Assembly (NCBI RefSeq): GCF_003287935.1
Contig: NZ_CP030287.1
Span: 2,134,225 to 2,198,224, forward strand
DNA from: Streptomyces sp. ICC1
Lineage (GTDB): Bacteria; Actinomycetota; Actinomycetes; Streptomycetales; Streptomycetaceae
DNA length: 64,000 nt
Direction of reading: 5' to 3'
The position numbers and the translations under genes were made by a program. Shown here piece by piece: positions 16,838 through 26,745 of the stretch (position 1 is the first letter of the stretch; each line of letters starts with the position of its first letter). The notes beneath the pieces are model-generated. The model searched no databases. It was not told where the DNA came from and was given only the letters and a program-made list of their open reading frames with translations.

Positions 16838-17434
16838 CTACTTGGTGCGGACCGGGAAGGCGTGCGTGTGGAAACGGACCGTCTCCGTGCCCTCCGAGGA
16901 CGGCAGGTCGCGGTAGCTGTTGATCAGGTCGTGGACCTTCAGGATCAGCTCGTGGCTCTGTTCGGCGGTGAGTTGGAGCGAGAAGTCGCTGAGCTCGGAA
17001 CTCCGCCGCCAATCGACCGACCAGTTGGGTGCGTCACCCAGCCAGGCGGACAGCTCCTGCTCGTGGATCTTCACGATCTCGGACAGGAAGACCTCCGCGG
17101 CGCCGCGCGTGGCGGGGTCGGTGTCGTAGATCAGCGCCTCGTCGAACGAGGTGCCGTCCTGGGAGGGCCGCCACCAGCGCTCGCGGCCCTTGCCGTGCTC
17201 GGGGGCGTCCTCGACGAACCCGTACGCGGCGAGCTGGCGCAGGTGGTAGCTGGTGGCCCCGCTCGACTCCCCGAGCTGCTCGGCCAGCTGGGAGGCGGTG
17301 GCCGGCCCGTGCAGGCGCAGGGAGCCCAGCAGGCGCATGCGCAGCGGGTGGGCGAGGCCGCGCAGGGAGCGGGCATCGAGCTTGCGGACCTGCGGCTCGG
17401 CGGGCTTCGGGGAATCGGCGTTCTTCTCGGGCAT
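16838..17434 (-). CDS. ArsR-type winged-helix transcriptional regulator
   Basis: 198 residues. The ArsR-like winged helix is at residues about 18-90 (RSLRGLAHPLRMRLLGSL, TASQLAEQLGESSGATSYHLRQLA, GRERWWRPSQ), followed by a C-terminal helical domain of about 100 residues. It is the first gene of the operon with a 74-residue protein and an MFS transporter. The ATG follows a good -10 box by 6 nt, so the mRNA is likely leaderless. An inverted repeat overlaps that promoter, suggesting autoregulation. Confidence 0.85.
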   Translation of the reverse strand: MPEKNADSPKPAEPQVRKLDARSLRGLAHPLRMRLLGSLRLHGPATASQLAEQLGESSGATSYHLRQLAAYGFVEDAPEHGKGRERWWRPSQDGTSFDEALIYDTDPATRGAAEVFLSEIVKIHEQELSAWLGDAPNWSVDWRRSSELSDFSLQLTAEQSHELILKVHDLINSYRDLPSSEGTETVRFHTHAFPVRTK

Positions 17435-17440
17435 GCCTCA

Positions 17441-17496
17441 ACCGTAGAGTTGCAAAGGAGTCTGTGCAAGGGTTTCTTTGCAACTACTTCTTTGCA
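17441..17496 (-). promoter_or_regulatory. Promoter and operator of the ArsR-MFS operon
   Basis: On the minus strand, TTGCAC (complement of 17464-17469), a 17-nt spacer, then TACGGT (complement of 17441-17446), ending 6 nt before the ATG. The inverted repeat GTTGCAAAG/CTTTGCAAC (17449-17457 and 17476-17484) straddles the -35. A further half-site, TTCTTTGCA, lies at 17488-17496. This is the arrangement of an autorepressed ArsR promoter. Confidence 0.65.
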
Positions 17497-17512
17497 TCCA
17501 CTCGTACGGACC

Positions 17513-18490
17513 TCAGCCCTCCTTGATGAAGCCCTCCGCCACCAGCCACTCCTTCGCCACCTCGTGCGGGTCCTGCCCGTCCACGTCCACCTTGGCGTTG
17601 AGCTGCTGCGCGACCTCCGTCGTCAGCCGCTTCGACAGGGGGTCCAACAGCTTCGCGATCACCGGGTACTTCTCCAGCGTCTTCGCGTGCAGCTCGGGCG
17701 CCGCGTTGTAGTTGGGGAAGAAGTGCCGGTCGTCGGCGAGGGTGTCCAGGTCCATGGCCTTGATCCGGCCGTCCGTGGTGAACGCCTCGCCCAGCAGGCA
17801 GGAATCGGACTTGGAGACCTGGGTGTAGATGATCCCGGCGTCCATCTTCATGACGTTGCCCGCCGGGATCTTCATCCCGTACGCCTTCTCCATGCCCGGC
17901 AGTCCGTCCTCGCGGGAGGCGAACTCGTTCTCCACGCACACCGTCACCGCCGACGGGTCCTCCTGCGACAGCTTCGCCACGTCCGACATCGTCTTCAGCC
18001 CGTACTTGGCGTTGTTCTTCTTGCTGATGGCGAGCGTGTAGGTGTTGTTGAGCGTGGACGGCGGCAGCCACGCCACGCCGTTCTTGACGTCCGCGTCCCG
18101 CACCGCCTCCCACTGCGCGTACGGGTCCTCGATCGGCTTGTCGTTGCCCAGGTAGGTGATCCAGGCCGTGCCCGTGTACTCGTACATGGCGTCCGCGTCG
18201 CCCTGCACGATCGCCTCGCGCGCACTGATCGAGCCGGGCAGGTTGGTGCGGTCCAGCACCTCCGCGCCGGCCGCCTTGAAGATCAGGCCGATCATCTGGC
18301 CGAGCACGATGTTCTCGCTGAAGTTCTTCGAAGTGACCGTGAGCGAGGCCCCCTTGAGCGGCTCTCCCTGGCCGACCGAGCCCGGCAGGACGTCGTCCAC
18401 CATCGGGGACCCGCTCTTGAGGCCGCAGCCCGCGAGGGCCAGCAGGGCCGCGCAGCCCGCGGCGGCCGTCCGTACGGCGAGCCGGCCCAT
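17513..18490 (-). CDS. Glycine betaine/choline-type ABC transporter substrate-binding lipoprotein
   Basis: 325 residues. Lipoprotein signal peptide with lipobox LALAGC near residue 18. The OpuAC-type binding domain starts LTVTSKNFSENIVLGQMIGLIFKAAG and includes DADAMYEYTGTAWITYL. ATG 18490 is preferred over the overlapping GTG at 18493 because GGAGG lies 4 nt before the ATG. It is the last gene of a four-gene importer operon on the minus strand (permease 20638, ATPase 19353, permease 18490). It binds a quaternary amine osmoprotectant or related compound outside the membrane; the exact ligand is not readable. Confidence 0.88.
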   Translation of the reverse strand: MGRLAVRTAAAGCAALLALAGCGLKSGSPMVDDVLPGSVGQGEPLKGASLTVTSKNFSENIVLGQMIGLIFKAAGAEVLDRTNLPGSISAREAIVQGDADAMYEYTGTAWITYLGNDKPIEDPYAQWEAVRDADVKNGVAWLPPSTLNNTYTLAISKKNNAKYGLKTMSDVAKLSQEDPSAVTVCVENEFASREDGLPGMEKAYGMKIPAGNVMKMDAGIIYTQVSKSDSCLLGEAFTTDGRIKAMDLDTLADDRHFFPNYNAAPELHAKTLEKYPVIAKLLDPLSKRLTTEVAQQLNAKVDVDGQDPHEVAKEWLVAEGFIKEG

Positions 18491-19356
18491 CACACCTCCA
18501 GCCCGCGCGGGGTCAGGACGGTCTCGGCGAGCGAGGCGAGCCAGTCCACGAACAGCGCGAGCGACACGGTCAGTACGGAGCCCAGCACCAGCACCGGCAT
18601 CCGCTGGGTCTGGATCCCGGAGGTGATCAGGTCGCCCAGGCCCCCGCCGCCGCCGAAGGTGGCCAGGGTCGCGGTGCCGACGTTCAGGACGAGGGCCGTC
18701 CGTACGCCGGCCAGGATCAGCGGGACGGCCAGCGGCAGCTCCACCTTCAGCAGGGTGCCCGTGGAGGACATGCCGATCCCGCGCGCGGCCTCCACCAGCT
18801 GCGGGTCGATCTGACGCAGCCCGGCGACGGTGTTGGACAGCACGGGCAGGACGGCGTAGGCCACCATGCCGATGATCGCGGTCCTGGGGCCGATGCCGAG
18901 CCAGATGACGAGCAGGGCCAGCAACCCGATGGCCGGGGTGGCCTGGCCGATGTTGGCGATCGCGGTGACCGGCGGTGCCGCCCGGCTCATGCCGCCCCGG
19001 GTGAGGGCGATGCCGAGCGGGATCGCGATGACCAGCACCCAGAAGGTCGAGATGGCCGTCAGCTGGATGTGCTGCCACAGCCGGAGCTCGACGTTGCCGT
19101 CGCTGAGGGAGTTCTCGGCGATCGTGTCGAGGGTGGTGTTGGTGATCCACAGGTACGTGGCCAGCAGCACCAGCGCCAGCACGGTCGGCAGGGTCACCAG
19201 CTGGGTCCAGGTCAGGCGCCGCTCGGGGCGGGCGGCCGGCGGCGGGGGCTCCGCCGCATCGGCGGCCCCGGCCAGCTCCGGATCCCGGAAGACGTGGCCC
19301 TTGACCTCGTGCTCGCCGGGCGGGCGCTCGGGGGAGACGGGGTTGCGCGGGGTCAT
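18490..19356 (-). CDS. Betaine/choline-type ABC transporter permease (second permease)
   Basis: 288 residues with a soluble N-terminal stretch of about 50 residues and about six membrane segments. The permease signature is seen as EAARGIGMSSTGTLLKVELPLAVPLILAG, the EAA-type loop that docks on the ATPase. The ATG overlaps the ATPase stop (ATGA at 19353-19356), and the stop abuts the binding-protein start. It is longer at the N-terminus than the sister permease at 20638. Confidence 0.88.
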   Translation of the reverse strand: MTPRNPVSPERPPGEHEVKGHVFRDPELAGAADAAEPPPPAARPERRLTWTQLVTLPTVLALVLLATYLWITNTTLDTIAENSLSDGNVELRLWQHIQLTAISTFWVLVIAIPLGIALTRGGMSRAAPPVTAIANIGQATPAIGLLALLVIWLGIGPRTAIIGMVAYAVLPVLSNTVAGLRQIDPQLVEAARGIGMSSTGTLLKVELPLAVPLILAGVRTALVLNVGTATLATFGGGGGLGDLITSGIQTQRMPVLVLGSVLTVSLALFVDWLASLAETVLTPRGLEV

Positions 19357-20645
19357 GATCCGTCCGACCCGTCGTCCCGCAGTCCTTCCAGGTCCCGGTC
19401 GGTGCGGTGGTGGCGCAGCTCCTCGAGGTCGTGCGCGTGCTCGGCGGCCGTCAGCCGGTCGGCCTCCAGCATCTCGTGCACCGAGTTCATCAGCGTCTCC
19501 ATGTCGACGACCCCGATGTACTCGCCGCGCCGCCCGGTGACGGCGACCCGCCCGCCGCTGTCGGTGAGGACGGCCTCCAGGGCGTCGTGCAGGGTCGCGT
19601 CCCGGGTCACCGTGTCGTGCACGAGCTGTCCGGCCCGGGCCAGCGAGCCCTTGGCACGCATCAGGTCGCCGCGGCGCAGCCATTTGTACGGGCGGCCGCG
19701 CCGGTCCAGCATCAGGAGCTCGTTGCCCTGGCCGGCGCGCAGGGTGTTGAAGATCTGCTGGAGCGGGTCGTCCACGGACACGGTCGGGAACTCGGCGATC
19801 TCCACGTCCCGCACGCGGGTCAGGTTGAGCCGTTTGAGGGCCGCGCCGGCGCCGACGAAGCCGGAGACGAAGTCGTCGGCGGGGTTGGTGAGGATCGCCT
19901 CGGGGGTGTCGAACTGCGCGATGTGCGAGCGCTCGCGCAGGACGGCGATCCGGTCGCCGAGCTTGATGGCCTCGTCGAAGTCGTGGGTGACGAAGACGAT
20001 CGTCTTGTGCAGCTCGTGCTGGAGCCGGATCAGCTCGTCCTGGAGGTGGTCGCGGGTGATGGGGTCGACGGCGCCGAAGGGCTCGTCCATCAGCAGGACG
20101 GGCGGGTCGGCGGCGAGCGCCCGGGCCACGCCCACGCGCTGCTGCTGGCCGCCGGAGAGCTGGCGCGGGTAGCGGCCGTGGAACTCGCGCGGGTCCAGGC
20201 CGACCAGGTCGAGCATCTCCTCCACCCGGTCCTTGACGCGCGACTTGGACCAGCCGGTCATCTTCGGGACCAGGGCGATGTTCTCGGCGACCGTCATGTG
20301 CGGGAAGAGCCCGGAGGACTGGATCGCGTACCCGATCTTGCGGCGCAGTTTGACCGGGTCCATGTCGGTGACGTCCTCGTCGCCGATGCGGATGCGGCCG
20401 GAGGTGGGCTCGATCAGCCGGTTGATCATCTTCAGGGTGGTGGACTTGCCGCAGCCGGAGGGGCCGACGAAGACGACCGTCTCGCCCGCCTTGATCTCCA
20501 TCGAGACCTCGTCGACGGAGGGGTTCGGGTTGCCCGGGTAGCGCTTGGTGAGGTTCTCCAGCCGGATGGCGGCGCCGGAGGTGGCGGCCGCCACCGGGGC
20601 GGCGGGGGCGGCGGGGGCCTGCGGGCTCTCGGACGGCTCAGACAC
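19353..20645 (-). CDS. Betaine/choline-type ABC transporter ATPase with CBS domains
   Basis: 430 residues. Walker A GPSGCGKSTTL, Q-loop YAIQSSGLFPH, signature LSGGQQQRVGVARAL, Walker B VLLMDEPFGAVDP, H-loop VFVTHD. After the ABC domain come two CBS-like repeats (residues about 265-400: TVSVDDPLQQIFNTL, VTRDATLHDALEAVLTD). In OpuA-type transporters such domains sense ionic strength, so osmotic gating is plausible. It overlaps the preceding permease start by 8 nt and the following permease by 4. Confidence 0.92.
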   Translation of the reverse strand: MSEPSESPQAPAAPAAPVAAATSGAAIRLENLTKRYPGNPNPSVDEVSMEIKAGETVVFVGPSGCGKSTTLKMINRLIEPTSGRIRIGDEDVTDMDPVKLRRKIGYAIQSSGLFPHMTVAENIALVPKMTGWSKSRVKDRVEEMLDLVGLDPREFHGRYPRQLSGGQQQRVGVARALAADPPVLLMDEPFGAVDPITRDHLQDELIRLQHELHKTIVFVTHDFDEAIKLGDRIAVLRERSHIAQFDTPEAILTNPADDFVSGFVGAGAALKRLNLTRVRDVEIAEFPTVSVDDPLQQIFNTLRAGQGNELLMLDRRGRPYKWLRRGDLMRAKGSLARAGQLVHDTVTRDATLHDALEAVLTDSGGRVAVTGRRGEYIGVVDMETLMNSVHEMLEADRLTAAEHAHDLEELRHHRTDRDLEGLRDDGSDGS

Positions 20646-21285
20646 GGATTCCCCTCGGGATGGTGAGACGGCCGAGCAGGACGTAGGCGGCGTCGAAGAG
20701 CAGGGCGAGGATGACCACGCCGAGCGTCCCGGCGAGGACCTGGTTGATGGCGTTGGCGCTGCCGAGCGAGCCGATCCCGCGGAAGATCTCGTTGCCGAGG
20801 CCCGGCCCGGAGGCGTAGGCGGCGATGGCCGCGATGCCCATCAGCATCTGCGTGGAGACCCGGATGCCGGTCAGGATCGGCGGCCAGGCGAGCGGCAGCT
20901 CCACCTTCAGGAGCTGGGCGGCGCGGGACATGCCGATGCCCTTGGCGGCGTCGACCAGGGCCGGGTCCACCCCGCGCAGCCCCACGATGGAGTTGCGGAC
21001 GATCGGCAGCAGCCCGTAGAGCGTCAGGGCGATCACGGTCGGCGCCACGCCGAGGCCGACGATCGGGATCAGCAGGCCGATCATGGCCAGGGAGGGGATG
21101 GTCAGCACCGTGGAGGTGGAGGTGACCGCGAGGTTCCCGGCCCAGCCGCTGCGGTAGGTGAGGACGCCGATGGCGATGCCGAGCAGGGTCGCGATCACCA
21201 TGCACTGGAAGACGGCGCTGGCGTGCTGGAAGGCGTCGGTGAGGAGCTGCTGGTGGCGGTTGGACAGGTAGGCCCAGAAACTCAC
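20638..21285 (-). CDS. Betaine/choline-type ABC transporter permease (first permease)
   Basis: 215 residues; GTG start. Five to six membrane segments, with the EAA-type loop DAAKGIGMSRAAQLLKVELPLAWPPILTG. It is the first gene of the four-gene osmoprotectant importer operon. The two permeases probably form a heterodimer, as in OpuB/OpuC systems. Confidence 0.88.
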   Translation of the reverse strand: MSFWAYLSNRHQQLLTDAFQHASAVFQCMVIATLLGIAIGVLTYRSGWAGNLAVTSTSTVLTIPSLAMIGLLIPIVGLGVAPTVIALTLYGLLPIVRNSIVGLRGVDPALVDAAKGIGMSRAAQLLKVELPLAWPPILTGIRVSTQMLMGIAAIAAYASGPGLGNEIFRGIGSLGSANAINQVLAGTLGVVILALLFDAAYVLLGRLTIPRGIRV

Positions 21286-21315
21286 GCCACGTCACCTCAC
21301 CGTCGTTTCCGCGGG

Positions 21316-21786
21316 TCAGTCGTCCTCGGCCGCCTGTTCGACCAGAGGGATGATCCGCAAGGGCACGGGATTCTCCATGACAATCGCTGTCGAAGCCCGA
21401 ACAATCCCATCAAACGCGACAACCCGGTCGATCACCCGCTGAAGGTCCGCGTTGGAGCGCGCCACGAGCCGGCACAGCATGTCCCCGTGACCGGTCGTGG
21501 TGTGCAGCTCCAGCACCTCCGGGACCCCGTCCAAGTGAGCCCGTACGTCGGCCCCTTGCCCCTGTTTGATCTCCAGCGTGGCGAAGGCGGTCACCGGGTA
21601 TCCCAGGGCGGCCGGATCCACCTGCGGGCCGAACCCGCGGATGACTCCGTTCGACTGAAGCCGGTCGAGGCGGGCCTGCGCGGTGCCGCGGGCCACGCCG
21701 AGCCGGCGCGAGACCTCCAGGACCCCGATCCGGGGCTCGCGGGCGAGCAGGACGATGAGCCGCCCGTCGAGTTCGTCGATTCCCAT
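21316..21786 (-). CDS. Lrp/AsnC-family regulator divergent from hppD
   Basis: 156 residues from the ATG at 21786, which has GGAGG upstream. The N-terminal helix-turn-helix is IDELDGRLIVLLAREPRIGV with VSRRLGVARGTAQARLDRL; the RAM ligand-binding domain follows (TAFATLEIKQGQGADVRAHL, GDMLCRLVARSNADLQRVID). It is divergent from 4-hydroxyphenylpyruvate dioxygenase across 133 nt, so it probably controls tyrosine catabolism in response to an aromatic amino acid or its keto acid (inference from position). Confidence 0.88.
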   Translation of the reverse strand: MGIDELDGRLIVLLAREPRIGVLEVSRRLGVARGTAQARLDRLQSNGVIRGFGPQVDPAALGYPVTAFATLEIKQGQGADVRAHLDGVPEVLELHTTTGHGDMLCRLVARSNADLQRVIDRVVAFDGIVRASTAIVMENPVPLRIIPLVEQAAEDD

Positions 21787-21820
21787 CGGTACCTCCGGGG
21801 TGGTCGGTCGGTGGTCATAG

Positions 21821-23071
<1,251 letters not shown>

Positions 23072-23114
23072 GGCCGCGGCCGGCCGGGGGCCCTGCCCCC
23101 GGCCGTCGCACGCC

Positions 23115-24671
23115 TCACGCGCCGGCGGCGCCGGACGTGCCCGGCTTCGGCTTGGCGGCCGGCTTCGCAGCCGGCTTGGCGGCCTTCGCGGCCGGCTTGG
23201 CGGCCGGCTTGGCCGCCTTCGGGAGCTCCGGGGCCACCCACGGCGTCGTCGGCTGCATGTTCTCCGGGCCGCCCGCCGCCGGCCGGCCGATCGACGCCAG
23301 GGCATCCTTCGCCAGCGGCCCCCGCACCGGCGAGAACCGCGGATTCGTCCGCAGGGCCTCCTCCAGGTGCCGCCGCGCCCCCGCCTCGTCGCCCAGGCCG
23401 CGCTCGATCAGCGCCCGGTGGTACGAGAACTCCGCGAGCCGCAGCCCCTGCTCCGTGGCCTTCTTCGCGTACTCCAGCGCCGCCGGGTCGTCGCCCGTCC
23501 TGTGCAGCGCCCAGCCCAGCGCGTCCGCCACCTGCACGCTCTTGTGCCGGGCCCACTCCGCCGTCAGGCGCCGCACCGCCGCGGCCGCGTCGCCGTGGTC
23601 CGCCTCGTACCGGCCGAGGACCAGCTCCTCGTTCACCCCGCTGCGGGCCGCCTGCGCCGGGATGCCGTCGTACACCGCCTTCGCCTCCTCGCACCGGCCC
23701 AGCGACTCCAGCAGCTCGCCCAGCTCCAGCGCCAGCCCGGCCGAGGGCGCCCGGCCCAGCGCCATGCGGTAGTCCCGCACCGCCTCCCCGCCCCGCCCCA
23801 GCGCCGCCAGCACCCGCGCCCGTCCACCCTGCGCCTGCGCCTGCGCCGGATCGGTCCGCAACGCGGCCTCGTACTGGCGCAGCGCCTCGGCCTCGTCACC
23901 GCGCTCCCACGCCAGCTCCCCGAGCCGGAACAGCACGTACGCCTTCTCCGCCGGCGACTTCGCCGCGCCCCCCGCGTGCTCCATGGACATGGTCGCGTCC
24001 TCGCGCCAGCCCCGGTCGCGGTAGACCTGCGAGGCCCTGGTGAACGCCACCAGGCCCGGCCGCAGGTCCACCAGCCGCTCCATCGCCTTCTCGGCCGCCT
24101 TGTAGTCCCCGAGCCCGGTGTACGCGTCCACGAGCACCGGGTACGCCGTCCACCGCTTCGGCGCCTGCGCCCGTACGAGCTCGCCCCAGCGCTTGCCCGT
24201 CCCGAAGTCCCGCCGGGCGTTGGCCAGCGTGCCCATGCCCGTCATCGCGTCGAAGTTGCCCTTCTCGGCCGGGTGCAGCTCCAGCGACCGCTTCAGCGCC
24301 CTCTCCGCCTTCGGGTACCAGCCGCTGTCGGCCGTCCGCCGCGCCTGCTCCAGGTACGCCGACCCGAGCACCGCCCACGAGGCCTCGTCGTCCGCGTGCT
24401 CGGCGACCCACTTCTCCCGGTCCGCCACCAGCGCCGACAGGTCCACCGCCGCCACCGGGGCGCCCATCCCGACCGCCGTGCGGGCCCGCTCGCTGGGCCC
24501 GGGCGGACGCGCGTCGTCGCCCGCGCGGGCCGGCCGGATCAGCAGGGCCCCGGCGATCAGGACCACCGCGACCGCCGCCGCCACGAGCGTCTTGCGGCCG
24601 GTGAAGGTCACGGGCGGGGCAGCCTGCCGCTGCCTTTCCTGGGAGACGGGGGCCTCACGCATAGGGTCCAT
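23115..24671 (-). CDS. Membrane-anchored TPR-repeat protein with Ala/Lys/Pro tail
   Basis: 518 residues if ATG 24671 is used (24662 is an alternative). One N-terminal membrane helix (TLVAAAVAVVLIAGALLIRPA) is followed by many tetratricopeptide-like helices (residues about 85-430, for example EAEALRQYEAALRTDPAQAQ). The C-terminal tail repeats KPAAKPAAKAAKPAA. It is probably an extracytoplasmic scaffold. It lies between hppD and the GlcD-like oxidase, the same order as I recall in S. coelicolor, so it is part of the conserved core. Confidence 0.75.
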   Translation of the reverse strand: MDPMREAPVSQERQRQAAPPVTFTGRKTLVAAAVAVVLIAGALLIRPARAGDDARPPGPSERARTAVGMGAPVAAVDLSALVADREKWVAEHADDEASWAVLGSAYLEQARRTADSGWYPKAERALKRSLELHPAEKGNFDAMTGMGTLANARRDFGTGKRWGELVRAQAPKRWTAYPVLVDAYTGLGDYKAAEKAMERLVDLRPGLVAFTRASQVYRDRGWREDATMSMEHAGGAAKSPAEKAYVLFRLGELAWERGDEAEALRQYEAALRTDPAQAQAQGGRARVLAALGRGGEAVRDYRMALGRAPSAGLALELGELLESLGRCEEAKAVYDGIPAQAARSGVNEELVLGRYEADHGDAAAAVRRLTAEWARHKSVQVADALGWALHRTGDDPAALEYAKKATEQGLRLAEFSYHRALIERGLGDEAGARRHLEEALRTNPRFSPVRGPLAKDALASIGRPAAGGPENMQPTTPWVAPELPKAAKPAAKPAAKAAKPAAKPAAKPKPGTSGAAGA

Positions 24672-24767
24672 GGGGTCACTGTGCGTCAATATGAAGAGTT
24701 CGCGGAGGTGTCCGAAGAGCATCGCGGGCGTGTTCACACCGATGGCCCCGGATGCCACGCTGGCCCC

Positions 24768-26174
24768 ATGGCTGACGACGATTCCGCACCGCTCCACGCT
24801 TCGCCCCACCGGCGGCTCCACGCGCTGCTCCTCGAAGGCCTCCCGCCCGGGGCCCTGCTCACCGACCCCCAGGTGACCGCCTCCTACGCGACCGACATGG
24901 CGAGCTTCTGCGCGGCGGGCACCCCGGCCGCGGTGGTCCTGCCCCGCACCGCCGAACAGGTCCAGCACGTCCTGCGCACCGCCCACGCCCTACGCGTCCC
25001 CGTGGTCCCACAGGGCGCCCGCACGGGCCTGTCGGGCGCGGCCAACGCCTCCGACGGCTGCATCGTGCTCTCCCTCGTGAAGATGGACCGGATCCTCAAG
25101 ATCGACACCGTCGACCGGATCGCCGTCGTCGAACCCGGCGTCGTCAACGCCGTCCTGTCCCGCGCCGTCGCCGAGCAGGGCCTGTGCTACCCGCCGGACC
25201 CCTCCAGCTGGGAGTCGTGCACCATCGGCGGGAACATCGGCACCGCCGCCGGCGGCCTGTGCTGCGTCAAGTACGGGGTCACCGCCGAGTACGTGCTCGG
25301 CCTCGACGTGGTCCTCGCCGACGGCAGGCTCCTGCGCACCGGCCGCAGCACCGCCAAGGGCGTCGCGGGGTACGACCTCACCCGCCTGTTCGTCGGCTCC
25401 GAGGGCAGCCTCGGCGTGGTCGTCCGGGCCGTCCTCGCCCTGCGCCCGGCCCCGCCCCGCCAGCTCGCGCTCGCCGCCGAGTTCCCCTCGGCGGCGGCCG
25501 CCTGCGAAGCCGTCTGCGCCGTCATGGAGGCGGGCCTGACGCCCTCGCTCCTGGAGCTGATGGACCGCACGACCGTCCGCGCCGTCAACGCCCTGGGCAA
25601 GATGGGCCTGCCCGAGACCACCGAAGCCCTGCTGCTCGTCGCCTTCGACACCCCGCACGCGCCGGACGACCTGGCCGCCGTCGGATCGCTGTGCACCGCC
25701 GCCGGGGCGAGCGCCGTCGTACCGGCCGAGGACGCGGCGGAATCCGAGCTGCTCCTCCAGGCCCGGCGGATGGCCCTGCCCGCACTGGAGGCCCTGCGGC
25801 CCGCGACGATGATCGACGACGTGTGCGTACCGCGCTCGCGGCTCGCCGAGATGCTCGACGGGACCGCCGCCATCGCCCGTGCGCACGACCTGCTCATCGG
25901 AGTCTGCGCACACGCCGGAGACGGCAACACCCACCCCATCGTCTGCTTCGACCCGGCCGACGAGGACGAGGCCCGGCGGGCCCGCGCGTCCTTCGAGGAG
26001 ATCATGGCCCTGGGGCTCGAACTGGGCGGGACCATCACGGGCGAGCACGGGGTCGGCGTCCTGAAGAAGGACTGGCTCGCCCGCGAACTCGGCCCGGTGG
26101 GGCTGGAGATGCAGCGCGCCGTCAAGCACGCCTTCGACCCGGAGGGGCTGCTCAACCCGGGCAAGCTGTTCTGA
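24768..26174 (+). CDS. FAD-binding oxidase of the GlcD/lactate dehydrogenase (PCMH) type
   Basis: 468 residues. The N-terminal PCMH FAD-binding domain includes VVPQGARTGLSGAANASDG and CTIGGNIGTAAGGLCCVKYG. The C-terminal oxidase domain ends GGTITGEHGVGVLKKDWL and FDPEGLLNPGKLF, signature segments of glycolate and D-lactate oxidases. It oxidises a 2-hydroxy acid with FAD; the substrate is not readable. Divergent from the TPR gene. Confidence 0.88.
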   Translation: MADDDSAPLHASPHRRLHALLLEGLPPGALLTDPQVTASYATDMASFCAAGTPAAVVLPRTAEQVQHVLRTAHALRVPVVPQGARTGLSGAANASDGCIVLSLVKMDRILKIDTVDRIAVVEPGVVNAVLSRAVAEQGLCYPPDPSSWESCTIGGNIGTAAGGLCCVKYGVTAEYVLGLDVVLADGRLLRTGRSTAKGVAGYDLTRLFVGSEGSLGVVVRAVLALRPAPPRQLALAAEFPSAAAACEAVCAVMEAGLTPSLLELMDRTTVRAVNALGKMGLPETTEALLLVAFDTPHAPDDLAAVGSLCTAAGASAVVPAEDAAESELLLQARRMALPALEALRPATMIDDVCVPRSRLAEMLDGTAAIARAHDLLIGVCAHAGDGNTHPIVCFDPADEDEARRARASFEEIMALGLELGGTITGEHGVGVLKKDWLARELGPVGLEMQRAVKHAFDPEGLLNPGKLF

Positions 26175-26209
26175 GCCGGACAACACCCGACGGCCCCGGG
26201 CGGGGCTCC

Positions 26210-26623
26210 TCACAGCTCCCCGTCGGCCGACTCGTCCGACGGCCACGGGTCGCGCATCCACAGGTCGTCGGCCGGCGTCGGGGCGAGCAGCTCGGCCAGC
26301 GCCGCGTCCAGGCCCAGCCGGTCGGCCTCGGTGCCGGGCGGCACGATCCGCAGGGTCCGCTCCAGCCAGGCCGACACGGACGCGGCGGGGGCCTCCAGCA
26401 GCGCGTCGCCGTCGGGGGAGCTGAGCGCCATGCACAGGACGGCCTTGTGGTCGACCTTCGTGGGCCAGATCCGCACGTCGCCGTGGCCGCACGGGCGGAA
26501 CACCCCCTCGACGAGCAGCTCGCGGGCGAAGGTCCAGTTGACCGGGGTGCTGGAGCCGGTGTGGAAGGTGATGTGGACGGCGTACGGGCCAGTGTGTGTA
26601 AGGGACAGGGTCAGAGGGTGTGG
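26210..26623 (-). pseudogene. SsgA-like sporulation protein, 5' end missing
   Basis: The frame carries an SsgA-family domain: GPYAVHITFHTGSSTPVNWT, then FARELLVEGVFRPCGHGDV and the C-terminal acidic tail. Homology can be followed upstream to about 26620 (HPLTLSL). Beyond that the frame reads low-complexity Pro/Gly sequence with no ATG, GTG or TTG for at least 20 codons. A GTG at 26503 exists, but it is internal to the conserved domain. By position it matches ssgG of S. coelicolor. SsgA-like proteins guide septation and spore wall formation. About 20-25 residues appear to have been lost where the plasmid-like region begins. Confidence 0.65.
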
Positions 26624-26639
26624 CGGCCCCCTGGGCGGT

Positions 26640-26681
26640 GGGGGTCTGCCCCCGGGCGGTGCCTGGGGGTTCCGGGCACCG
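26640..26681. terminator. Hairpins at the chromosome/element junction
   Basis: GGGGGTCTGCCCCC around 26639-26653, and CGGTGCC (26657-26663) pairing with GGCACCG (26675-26681). They lie between the end of the translocase gene and the truncated SsgA-like gene and probably terminate the transfer operon. Confidence 0.45.
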
Positions 26682-26745
26682 CTCGGGTAGGCGCCGGGGG
26701 GTCTGACCTGCGGTTCTTCTCGACGCCCGGGGCCCTGCCAGGGGG

